Shown here in pieces: positions 33,264 through 43,097 of a stretch of 64,000 bases of DNA. Numbering within the stretch: position 1 is the first letter of the stretch; the number at the start of each line of letters is the position of its first letter. The translations under genes and the position numbers were made by a program. The notes beneath the pieces are model-generated. The model worked only from the letters and a program-made list of their open reading frames with translations. It was not told the origin of the DNA and ran no database searches. This stretch comes from Theocolax elegans (lineage: Eukaryota > Arthropoda > Insecta > Hymenoptera > Cerocephalidae). Location of the stretch: assembly GCA_026168455.1 (NCBI GenBank), contig CM047429.1, forward strand, positions 34,602,128-34,666,127, read 5' to 3'.

Positions 33264-33554
33264 ATTTGCACAGTGAGTTTCGCAGCGTTGGTGTAGACTC
33301 CGTGTGTGTGTCGAATTTACCGCCCAATCTTTGCCGCTCGCAAATTCCTCCAGCTAACCTCCAAGATTGTGCGAATTTATTTTGTAAAATTGCGGACAAC
33401 TGCCTACAGTAAAGATGCATCTAATTTAATAGGTACGAACTGTAGACAGCGTACGTCCAATTTGCCTTGCATTGAAAACTCGAGTTGGTCGCGTGAGTAC
33501 AACAATCATAAAAACAATACAGAGAAGTAAACAGGTGTCTTAGTACTCACCGCG

Positions 33555-33559
<5 letters not shown>

Positions 33560-33590
<31 letters not shown>

Positions 33591-33720
33591 ATTAATTAAA
33601 TAGTTTGTTGTTCTATCCATAGTACCACCTCTCTTAAAAATCAAGGTTACTACCCTATACTTTTCCCTATACTCACCGAGAGTGACAGAGAGTGAGAGAG
33701 AGAGAGAGCTTAATTAAAAT
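33560..33720. repeat. Two GA-repeat tracts with a duplicated flank
   Basis: GA runs at 33559-33587 and about 33690-33708 are each followed by GAGCTTAATTAA. The shared flank suggests a local duplication of roughly 110-125 bases spanning the right inverted repeat of the preceding element. Confidence 0.7.
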
Positions 33721-34314
33721 ATTTTGATTTACCCTTTTTCTTTCTTCTCCTCGTGAACGTCGTCAACCAGGAAACTCACAACTGATCGCAATCGCGGCGG
33801 ATGATAAACTGACCACCGTAGGAAGCTTTTGCGCTTCAATCACCTATCTCCCACCACCACCCATACCCTAAAATTTGCTGACGATTACATACTGCAGCCA
33901 TTGCAAAATTAGTGTATCGCACGTACTAGTTCTGATAAATATTGCAAAATTTACAAAAATTTGTCCAAACTCTGTGACTGTGTATTACTCTGAATATTTT
34001 CCATTATATAAATTTTTAAATATAATTTCAAATAAAATTTTGTCACGGACAATGGGATAGAAGGTGGGGTGGGGTGGGGTAGGGGTAGTGAGAAAGGTAA
34101 GTAATTTATAAATCATTATTTATAGTAATAATTATTTATTCTAGGTACTTCGATCGATATTACAAGAATTATACAGGATACACACATTCTACTGACAATC
34201 CGAATAAATCGATTTATTCAATAGTACCACAAGCGTATACAAATGTAGCGCAATCAATTCATACACAACTATAGATACATCTTCTTCACTTAAAATTAAT
34301 TCATTTTTCTGTAA
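33721..34314. other. Stretch between the retrotransposon and the Polinton genes
   Basis: No gene was recognised. A GGGGT array (GGGGTGGGGTGGGGTA) lies near 34064. The Polinton terminal inverted repeat might be expected in this part, but I could not identify it. Confidence 0.4.
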
Positions 34315-34963
34315 TTAATCGATGACATTCTTTATAATAATACTCTTATCCACCACACGCGCCGCATATTCAACATCGCACATCATGAAATACGTATATT
34401 GAGCATTTTCTTTATTTTGTAACGTAGATTTGACTTTACACACAATTTCATCCAACACAACAGTCATACATTTTGCCACCTTTGTTGAATATTCAATCCG
34501 CTTATCAATACATTTACACAGTTTTTTAATATTTTCAAAGGTTATTCGTTTAAATACCGTGGAACGTCGATATCGCTTTTTTATCGGCTTCTCGCTCTCC
34601 TCCTCCTCCTCCCTCTGCGTATCCTCAATCAGCTCGATCCGAATAGCTAATAGTGAATCGAATAATGTACCCAGGGATGCTAATCTGCTGGTCCAATAAA
34701 TCGTCACTTTCATAAACGTCAAAATATTTATCAATTTTTTCAAATTGACTTTTGAAGGCTTCCCAAGTTTCCGGGGAAAATGCAAGTCCGCAAAAATCCT
34801 GACCGCTGATGCTTATCGTCGGTCGAAAATCCTGACTCTCGATCGAAGAATTCTCCAGTCCGACAAGTATTATTTTGTTGTATGAATTATTTAACCCGTA
34901 GACCATCGGTAATACCTGATGACAGCGGTACTTGCGTGCAGCCACGATGTTTTTTCTCTCCAC
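34315..34963 (-). pseudogene. Conserved unnamed Polinton protein, frameshifted
   Basis: Two overlapping frames (34963-34625 and 34785-34315) belong together. The first reads KYRCHQVLPMVYGLNNSYNK, ISISGQDFCGLAFSPETWEA and QISIPGYIIRFTIS. The second includes STVFKRITFENIKKLCKCID. The shift lies in the overlap region. I recognise this as a type of protein that accompanies insect Polintons but can assign no function. The later part contains a KKRYRR basic patch. Confidence 0.5.
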
Positions 34964-35205
34964 TTGCTTTACAACTGTTCGCTTGCGAGTTCAAAAGAGA
35001 CTGATCCAACCTCTCGCAAAATCGTCGCAATTTATTCTACTTTTCGGATAGTGGGGCACCAATCAAACCTCGTTCACAAATCATCAGTGTAAGCATCATT
35101 GGTATTTCCACAAACGTAATCGTTCTAGAAATTTTTTTGCAATTTCGTCATTTGTTACAAAGTTGGACGAAAAATTTTCCAAGAAACGCGTGAAACCTAC
35201 GCCGC

Positions 35206-35656
35206 TCACCATGTAGTATAAAAACATGATACAATAGTAGCCGCAAGCGTTCGAAAATGTGCTTTGTAAGCGCGTACGATTCCACTTAAGTTTTCTTCAA
35301 TTTTTGTGTATACGATTATGTATGCAGGAATACGTGATGGCACGCCAAAACTGTCAAAGTAAAACCCCGTGCCGTCTCTCGTCACGTACACAGCCACCCA
35401 ATGTTCACCACGCTTCCTCCGTGGTTGCGTGTTGAAAACAAGACCAGCTGGCCTTGACCATATCTGGGGTATCTCGTCCGCGGGGTACACCCCAATCGTA
35501 TGGATCTTTAGTCTCCGCAGAATTTCCAGAATCTCGAACGTATTCATCGCAGAGATTGAGAGGCGGGTCAAACGACCACTCTCCCTCCAAGTTGTCTCGT
35601 TTACTTAACCAACACTTTAGTCGAAATGCATTGTTCAATGCGCAGCTATACTGCAA
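35206..35656 (-). pseudogene. Adenain-like cysteine protease, frameshifted before its catalytic Cys
   Basis: The body (35571-35206 frame) reads MNTFEILEILRR, IGVYPADEIPQIW, GLVFNTQPRRKRGEHWVAVY (catalytic His) and GFYFDSFGVPS (catalytic Asp region). An adenain family member should follow with a Cys box. The DNA near 35225-35250 encodes CGYYC in another frame, so a one-base shift hides the nucleophile. Upstream codons in a second frame (35656-35405) carry the N-terminal CALNNAFRLKCWL-type segment. The enzyme would mature virion proteins, but this copy is inactive. Confidence 0.7.
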
Positions 35657-36077
35657 TTAAGAGGGTTTCACAGCGTGCTGTAAACAATACTTTTCACTCC
35701 AATTTAAATGCTTAAACGGCGGACAAGAGTCATCGAGTTCCAAGTTAATAGTTTCACGCGTAGTCAGCTTCCTTATAAACTCAAACTTCTCCCTTCCTCT
35801 TACGTATGTTTTGCGGGCTCTGCTAAAAATATCTTGCAAATTCTTTTCTAGACGTTTCTGCGTCACATCACCAATCATGCCAATCTAAACCATGATGATA
35901 CAGCGTCAGCCAATTATTTTGCTTCAAAATGTCCTTCTTTAAACGTTTAAACCTATACGTAGGAGATACGATCCAATGTGCACTAAAATCATGCTTTAAA
36001 GCAAAAACTGCCAACTCTTTCGGTAAAACGCAATTCTTGTTATTTTTAAAGCACTGAATATCAATCACAAAATCCAT
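35657..36077 (-). pseudogene. Conserved unnamed Polinton protein next to the protease
   Basis: The first frame (36077-35868) starts MDFVIDIQCFKNNKNCVLPK, continues ELAVFALKHDFSAHWIVSP and ends YHHGLDWHDW. The second frame (35878-35657) reads KTYVRGREKFEFIRKLTT then NLELDDSCPPFKHL and CLQHA. They are halves of one protein separated by a frame change near 35875. The opening DFxxDxQ and the following C/H residues vaguely recall exonuclease-type folds, but I would not assign that. The ATG at 36077 is a plausible true start. Confidence 0.45.
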
Positions 36078-36349
36078 AATGTTACAACTAACTCGTACAG
36101 TCGACGACTGCGTTATTTCTCCAGAAAACAGCGTCCTTTATACGTGGAATCCTTCTCCGTCCTTCTCTCTCATCATCATCATCATCATCATCATCATGTT
36201 GTTTCCAAATCATTTCTTCAAATTAGCTACTGTAATCAATTATAACCTGTCTCGACGAGTCAATCTCCATCAAATTTTCATATTCTGCATAAATTACACA
36301 ATTTACGGCAGTAGAAAGTGGGTCGTCAAACCTCACATCTATTCTTACG

Positions 36350-37159
36350 CTACCATTTCTTACAGTAACACGCGTCGTACGAGGAAGACTGATCCGACGA
36401 CAACGACGATGGATCTTGGGCAACAGCTTGCCAAAGACGATTATTACCAATAAATTCTCGTGGTATGTCTGCTTTTCGCAGTATACGAGCAAACTGATGG
36501 TAGCCGTGTGGTGGTGATCTTTTTCTACTCCTCATAGCCTCGATAACGAGATCTGTCAGGTTATTAGTGCGATGTAGTTGCGTACCATGTAGCGTGATTC
36601 TACCGTACTGGTCCCACGATATATTATTCGACTGCTTCAATCGACCGATGAGATTCTTTGCTTTTTCGCGAAATTTTTTTGGCATACCGTCGATAATCTG
36701 TTGCTTCAGTGTATTTACCACCTTATCGCGAACCCGTGTCTCTTCTCCTTCTCCTTCTCCTCCTCCTCCCCCCTCTTCTTCCTCTTCTTCTTCTTCGTCT
36801 TGTTCTACTTTTTCTACGTTCAACGCTTTATTATCATTATTATTATTATTATTTCATTTCGTGCATCGCAGGTATCGCTGCAGCGCTTGCTCGTACAACA
36901 TTGACTTTTCCTGCTCGCTCAAATTCGACGAGGAATGGAGAATTCTACTCATTTCGGCATCCAGTCGCGTTGCCACCGTGCCCGGTGTTTGCACCGTGTG
37001 TGGTTCCTTCTCACCCAACATTCGCATCGCCTCTTCCGACATATTTTGCCCCACACACTTCTTCGTCTTCTTCCTCTTGTCCGTCATCATCATCGTCGTC
37101 GTCGTCGCACTTCCGACACACTCTGCCGAAATTAAAATCATTTTTCTTGCATGCTCCAT
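36350..37159 (-). pseudogene. Conserved acidic Polinton protein, interrupted
   Basis: The N-terminal frame (37159-36854) reads MEHARKMILISAECV, ATRLDAEMSRILHSSSNLSE and MLYEQALQRYLR. The C-terminal frame (36823-36350) starts with an acidic run (EEEEEEEE followed by GGGGGEGEG), then has WDQYGRITLHGTQLHRTNNL and GYHQFARILRKADIPREFIG. The two parts are separated by an ATT/AAT microsatellite at about 36827-36850. Proteins of this layout accompany Polintons. Function is unknown to me, and a structural or DNA-associated role would be speculation. Confidence 0.5.
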
Positions 37160-37479
37160 GCCGATAAAACAGGTTTCACAATTAACGGTACAATGGCGGT
37201 AGCTTTAATTAAAATTTTTTTCCTCAACGTCAAAGATTTACGAGAGACCGCAAGAGCGCGCAATAACGTGGCGTGTTTACGCAATTTTCGTTTGAACGAC
37301 TTGGTGAGGGGTATATTACCTCGTAAAATATTGAGTGCGCACTCGCACATATACCTCACTAGTTTTGAATCTGCTAGCCGTAGTAAAGCGGCACGTTGTG
37401 CACCATTCAAATGACACAACGTCCTCAAAACATCGAAATATCTTTGCCCGAAAGGCTGACGTCTCACTCGACCCATCAC
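37138..37479 (-). CDS. Small basic conserved Polinton protein
   Basis: This 113-codon frame contains LRTLCHLNGAQRAALLRLAD, YMCECALNILRGNIPLTKSF and KRKLRKHATLLRALAVSRKS. It is strongly basic, and the frame is undamaged. It overlaps the ATPase end by four bases, suggesting the compact packing of the Polinton morphogenesis genes. Its small size and charge would suit a DNA-binding or packaging factor, but that is inference from composition. Confidence 0.6.
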   Translation of the reverse strand: MMGRVRRQPFGQRYFDVLRTLCHLNGAQRAALLRLADSKLVRYMCECALNILRGNIPLTKSFKRKLRKHATLLRALAVSRKSLTLRKKILIKATAIVPLIVKPVLSAWSMQEK

Positions 37480-38114
37480 AGACGCACAACTGGAAGCCTA
37501 TTGCTAGAGGTGGCGGTTTTTATATGCCTGCGTGGTACATACACGTATTGATACTCGTCATTGGGAAACAGGCAGGCGCGAAATCGACAATTTTCGGGCG
37601 TATCTTGCCGCAAATCGACGAGGAGGTAGTGAAATGGTTCGGCCACCGCGTCCTGATACGCCTCCTGCAAAAACTTCGAGTCTTCCGGGCAAATTTGTCG
37701 AGCCAAGTGTTGGATTTGCGCACGGTCACGCGGATTCTTAAAAATTACAATGTAATTCGAGTTTAGGGAAATTTCGCGCTGACCACGATGAAAGAGATTT
37801 TGCGTGATAAAGATCACGCTCAAGTTGTTGTGATGACTACCCCTGGTGAACAGGTTGCAAACGGCGGCACACGACGATTCGCGCATCAAGTCATCGAGAA
37901 TCAGCAGTTTGGGTCGTCCATCCGCCGCGTAGTCTTCCCTCCTCGGTAGACCCTCGTGAAACTCGATATTTTCCCCCAAGTCTGTGTAGGTAGGTTGCCA
38001 TTCACCATAATACCAAAGTATACGGTCAAAGTGTGTGTCACTCATGATGTCAATGTAGTGGAGAAATCTCTTGACAAACATCGTCTTACCGCACGAGGTG
38101 GGACCGGAAACCAT
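37476..38114 (-). CDS. Polinton packaging ATPase (FtsK/HerA-type)
   Basis: A 212-codon frame starts MVSGPTSCGKTMFVKRFL, with Walker A GPTSCGKT at residues 4-11. Walker B is KLLILDDLM around residue 70. A sensor-like VIFITQNLFH follows around residue 100. This is the A32/HerA-type DNA-packaging ATPase of Polintons. The codons just upstream of the ATG encode KHPWTS, the expected extension, but an in-frame TGA precedes them, so either the ATG is the start or a few N-terminal residues have been lost. The frame is otherwise intact, unlike the polymerase upstream. Confidence 0.85.
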   Translation of the reverse strand: MVSGPTSCGKTMFVKRFLHYIDIMSDTHFDRILWYYGEWQPTYTDLGENIEFHEGLPRREDYAADGRPKLLILDDLMRESSCAAVCNLFTRGSHHNNLSVIFITQNLFHRGQREISLNSNYIVIFKNPRDRAQIQHLARQICPEDSKFLQEAYQDAVAEPFHYLLVDLRQDTPENCRFRACLFPNDEYQYVYVPRRHIKTATSSNRLPVVRL

Positions 38115-38584
38115 CGACGTCCACGGATGTTTTCAGCGAACATCCATCATCGCAACTGACAAAATCACCAACTACATCCACACATTTAAACGCCTGTATT
38201 TACTCGGTCCTCCCCCCCCCTCCTTCCCCGTCACGCTAACACTAAAAAAAGGCTCAATCAAATGCGGCGGCGCGGCGGAGGGGGGCCCCGCGTCGCGTGC
38301 GCGCGCGCGGATTCAAGCCGGCTTGCACCGTGATCATGCGGATCGATCGTGCTGCTAGCTGCGCGACCGCATTGTCAGCTGTGCGACCGCGATGCTAGAC
38401 CCGTGATCGCTCACGAGACTCGCTATTGCGTGGCGGCGGCGGCAGCAGCGGTATTGAGCGAGCTAATTATCTCTTCCAATGCTGCTACTACTACTACTAC
38501 CACTATTACTTACCACATTTTTCCACGTTGTTTCTGTAGCATTATATGTAGAGGGTTCATTAGGTCATACGATCATAATAAATA
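38115..38584. other. GC-rich spacer between polymerase and ATPase
   Basis: The interval 38200-38470 is strikingly GC- and CpG-rich (for example GGCGGCGCGGCGGAGG and GTGCGCGCGCGCG), with a C run and GGC repeats, in otherwise AT-rich DNA. It sits directly 5' of the ATPase and 3' of the polymerase on the minus strand. A promoter or regulatory role for the downstream gene block is possible. No coding frame is convincing. Confidence 0.5.
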
Positions 38585-41492
38585 AATAAATAAAATATTT
38601 TTAATTCAACTGATTTTATACCCATATGGGTAACTTTTATTAAGTGATACAAATCGCCTCTTTTCGTACACTGGTTCGCATTTTTTACACTCAGGCCGTG
38701 TTACAACATCGTGATACGGAGTGCGCCGTATAGCGTCAAAGCCGACAAATATTGGTGGTATTTCTCCTCGAACTAACTTACGCACCGAATCAAAATCGAT
38801 TTTTCGACTCGCAGCAAAATTTAATTTTATATCTTTTATTTTACACACGCAAGATTCGCTTCCGTCTGGTGTTCGGTACTTGTACGCGTAAAATTTCGGA
38901 CCGCCGGATACAAATGATGTTATGTACGTGCCCACCCCGTGACACGCCAATTCGTCGGTAAGACTACCCAAAAACGGCCCGATCGCCGGCTCATAATCAT
39001 CGCTCGTGTCTTTGCTCACGTATATGATAGAGTCCGTATCGTAGTACAAAACGCGTTCGCCCAGTGCCACCAATTCGGAGAAAAGTTTTAATCGTGCCAG
39101 TGCCGTGGTATAAGCCGCAATCACAACATTGCGCTGTGGTGACGATTCAACAATCCCGTCAATATTACGCCAACACACATACATCATGTCATCATTAACC
39201 GGTAAAACAGAGCTAACCTCGACATCGGGACTGATGAGAAGCTCGTAGAGTCGTCGTGGTTCATTCACCAATTCGGTCTTACCCATATTTTCTCGCTGCC
39301 CAAACTTACCCCACAACGAGTTTAAGCACAGTTTCGCCACCGATCTGAGACCAGGATTGAGATTGATGCAATTCCTATCCAGTCTGATCCTCTCCTGTTG
39401 CTCAAATTCTTCCACATGATGTTTCATGGCATCTTCGTCGTCTCCGCATTCCACCGGATAACCCGATGCATGAGTCTTTTCGATAAAGAACTTGTCTATG
39501 TAGCCGTGGAATAGACCACCTTGCTTTGTCCCCTTGTCGTACTGCGTCATTTTGTACGCCCATATTTCAAACACTTTTCAAATCACGTAACCAAACTCGA
39601 CAGCTTTCTTCAACTCGTCGGCCACCCAAGTACCCGTAAAGACGCGCTCCCTTACGTCATCGTGATTACAATTCGCTTGACTTTTCGACTCCACGCAAGA
39701 CCGACACAAGGCAAATATCAGCTTGTTGTGCATCTTGACCGGTAAAACAGGGTGAAATAAATTTCTCGGGGGTAACACCTCGCACATTATTAGTCCATCA
39801 AGGTCACTTATATCGTTACTCACACCCACCAATTCACGATACTCATCTTCACCAATGTACAGCGTCGGATGACCCACAGGATAGCGTCCATACTTACATA
39901 TATACGGATACAACGAACAAACATCCACATACTTAATTTTTTCGTCTTCTTGAACGTCGTACAATTTGACGATATTACCGGTTCGGCCGCCGAAAAACGC
40001 GTCTCTCGGGTCAAGCGGCAAATGGAAATTTTTCATACAATAAATAAAATATTTTTAATTCAACTGATTTTATACCCATATGGGTAACTTTTATTAAGTG
40101 ATACAAATCGCCTCTTTTCGTACACTGGTTCGCATTTTTTACACTCAGGCCGTGTTACAACATCGTGATACGGAGTGCGCCGTATAGCGTCAAAGCCGAC
40201 AAATATTGGTGGTATTTCTCCTCGAACTAACTTACGCACCGAATCAAAATCGATTTTTCGACTCGCAGCAAAATTTAATTTTATATCTTTTATTTTACAC
40301 ACGCAAGATTCGCTTCCGTCTGGTGTTCGGTACTTGTACGCGTAAAATTTCGGACCGCCGGATACAAATGATGTTATGTACGTGCCCACCCCGTGACACG
40401 CCAATTCGTCGGTAAGACTACCCAAAAACGGCCCGATCGCCGGCTCATAATCATCGCTCGTGTCTTTGCTCACGTATATGATAGAGTCCGTATCGTAGTA
40501 CAAAACGCGTTCGCCCAGTGCCACCAATTCGGAGAAAAGTTTTAATCGTGCCAGTGCCGTGGTATAAGCCGCAATCACAACATTGCGCTGTGGTGACGAT
40601 TCAACAATCCCGTCAATATTACGCCAACACACATACATCATGTCATCATTAACCGGTAAAACAGAGCTAACCTCGACATCGGGACTGATGAGAAGCTCGT
40701 AGAGTCGTCGTGGTTCATTCACCAATTCGGTCTTACCCATATTTTCTCGCTGCCCAAACTTACCCCACAACGAGTTTAAGCACAGTTTCGCCACCGATCT
40801 GAGACCAGGATTGAGATTGATGCAATTCCTATCCAGTCTGATCCTCTCCTGTTGCTCAAATTCTTCCACATGATGTTTCATGGCATCTTCGTCGTCTCCG
40901 CATTCCACCGGATAACCCGATGCATGAGTCTTTTCGATAAAGAACTTGTCTATGTAGCCGTGGAATAGACCACCTTGCTTTGTCCCCTTGTCGTACTGCG
41001 TCATTTTGTACGCCCATATTTCAAACACTTTTCAAATCACGTAACCAAACTCGACAGCTTTCTTCAACTCGTCGGCCACCCAAGTACCCGTAAAGACGCG
41101 CTCCCTTACGTCATCGTGATTACAATTCGCTTGACTTTTCGACTCCACGCAAGACCGACACAAGGCAAATATCAGCTTGTTGTGCATCTTGACCGGTAAA
41201 ACAGGGTGAAATAAATTTCTCGGGGGTAACACCTCGCACATTATTAGTCCATCAAGGTCACTTATATCGTTACTCACACCCACCAATTCACGATACTCAT
41301 CTTCACCAATGTACAGCGTCGGATGACCCACAGGATAGCGTCCATACTTACATATATACGGATACAACGAACAAACATCCACATACTTAATTTTTTCGTC
41401 TTCTTGAACGTCGTACAATTTGACGATATTACCGGTTCGGCCGCCGAAAAACGCGTCTCTCGGGTCAAGCGGCAAATGGAAATTTTTCATAC
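38585..41492. repeat. Exact tandem duplication, 2 x 1,454 bp, within polymerase B
   Basis: Unit 1 is 38585-40038 and unit 2 is 40039-41492. All frames on both strands in one unit recur in the other at an offset of 1,454 with identical translation. The breakpoint on the left is in an AATAAATAAAAT run. The duplicated part covers the polymerase palm and thumb and the 3' end of the gene, including the shared internal stop. Confidence 0.9.
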
Positions 41493-42972
41493 GCTCGCTG
41501 ATGTAGTCAGCCATCATACGATTTTGACTGCATTCACGATCAAATTGACATTCCCACTTTTTGCTGAGCCGATAACCGGAGCTGCTAATTTTCTCTGAAA
41601 TTCTCACTGTTCTGTCGTATCTCTCGTCCATGGTTTGACCATTCACGAGACGAATATCTCTGTTTAGCGTGAAACATCTGAGACAGCCATGCCAATAGCA
41701 CCCGTGAAATTGCAAAACTACTTTGTCCACCTCACTTAATTCGCAATAACCATCCACTAGGGGTCCCTCGGGTAGTCTCTTTTCTCGCGCTTGCCCTGCA
41801 AACTGAATTTTACACTATAATTCTTGCTCCATCTAGCACATCCACTGCATCGCTTTCATCGATTGTCTATTGCAACACCTGTAGCCATCTTGCGGAATAA
41901 TTCCGATCGTGTCTTATTCTAAATACTTTTTTCTATACACCCTCATGCATGATGATGCAATAGTGCAACATTCTAGAAAGGGATCCGTTTCGCCACATGT
42001 CATAAATGTCTTTCTAAAGGCGAGGCATGCTAATCTCAATATCTTAACATCCTGCTTGCAATACTTAATTATTTCATCTTGAAAATTAAAGATATAATTT
42101 TGCTCGCACGTCTCGTTGTTCCATTGGAGAAAGTCTTTTCGCTGTTTCGCACTCATCGATTCTGGCGAGTACGTCCACAATGGTGGCATCACACCCACAT
42201 AACCTTGATTTTCTGGAGTATTAAATAAGTGGGGGAACGTACCCTTCTCAATATTTCCAAGTCCATAGACCTTCGGTAATGCGTTTAACGGCATATGTAA
42301 ATAATTGAGACTATCCAAAAATTTTACGTGTAGCACTCGCATAACCACTATCTTCCCCTCGTTCAGGATTATCGAAGGCATTTCCCGTATATCCTTTCTT
42401 TCCGCTAGATGTCGTAAAATAAATTGTGCGTCGAAACCTTGCGCATTGTGCGCAATACAGATGATTTCTTGAAATTTTTGTCTTGGTGTGAGTGCGAGGT
42501 CGAGTAGCTGTTTTACCGGATCAATGTTAAATACATATTTACGTATGCCGCATACATTACAAGAATTCGTAATATCATCGTTGTCGAGACACACCGTACA
42601 AACTTGTTGAGCAACACATAAATTTGGCACATGTAATTTTACCGTATCATCACCCACTACACTCTCCGACTGCTGAGTTTCAAAATCATAAAATACATAA
42701 AGTGTCAATTTTGCTTCTGATCTGTTTGGATTATCTTTTATAGTTTGCATATAACACATATGATCAACATCCGCTTTTTTATTGCAAATCTTATAAAATA
42801 TCATATTACATTCATGTGGATCTCGATCGCTAGTCCTGACAGTCTTACAACATATTTTGCAAACTCTCACACTTTCACAAACCGAAAGATTTTTATCAAA
42901 AGAATCTACCTCTAAATGCTTCGATAAACAAGACGGACCGAAAAATTCTCTACTACACCGAGTACATTTCAT
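38606..42972 (-). pseudogene. Protein-primed DNA polymerase B of the Polinton
   Basis: From right to left: a Cys-rich segment (KCTRCSREFFGPSCLSKHL) is followed by the exonuclease with LYVFYDFETQQSE at 42972-41914, and AHNAQGFDAQFILRHL holds further exonuclease residues. The next frame (41757-41032) has VLQFHGCYWHGCLRCF and the polymerase motif VDVCSLYPYICKYGRYPVG. The next (41028-40060) has the motif LCLNSLWGKFGQ and YYDTDSIIYVS with the catalytic Asp pair. In-frame stops lie near 41914-41760, and a TGA separates GYVI from the next segment. The last two segments are repeated at 40036-38606 by tandem duplication. The gene is dead. It would replicate the element by protein priming. Confidence 0.85.
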
Positions 42973-43097
42973 TTTTTATTTTTATTTTTTTTTATTTATT
43001 TTTTTTTTGTTATTTAACGTCACTCTATTTATGCTGCCAGGGCTAATCAGCGACGGAGGTGAACGGTGTGTCTGTAAACAAAGCACATGTAGTTGAA
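42973..43097 (-). mobile_element. 3' fragment of the tRNA-derived SINE
   Basis: A T-rich run (42973-43008) followed by TTATTTAACGTCACTC, ATTTATGCTGCCAGGGC and AAGCACATGTAGTTGAA matches 19807-19910. On the minus strand it is therefore the last 90 bases of the SINE plus poly(A). It breaks directly into PLE sequence at 43097/43098 and interrupts the Polinton polymerase. Confidence 0.8.

Larger units (their letters stand above)
31509..33629 (-). mobile_element. 5' part of a non-LTR element enclosed by a 27-28-bp inverted repeat
   Basis: Both ends carry GGTGGTACTATGGATAGA followed by ACAACAAAC or CACAACAAAC, in inverse orientation and with one indel. Between them, on the minus strand, lie an ORF1 (33263-32067) and the start of an AP endonuclease (about 32048-31590), but no RT. 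The flanks (AGTTAT and TCTCTT) show no target duplication. Either a DNA transposon captured a retrotransposon fragment, or a retrotransposon inserted in a pre-existing inverted-repeat element and lost its 3' part. Confidence 0.65.

Noticed and set aside
36567..37202. A 211-codon plus-strand frame with a Ser/Pro run
   Set aside because: It is antisense to the acidic Polinton protein. The run is the complement of its Glu/Gly-rich coding repeats, and it shows no family features.
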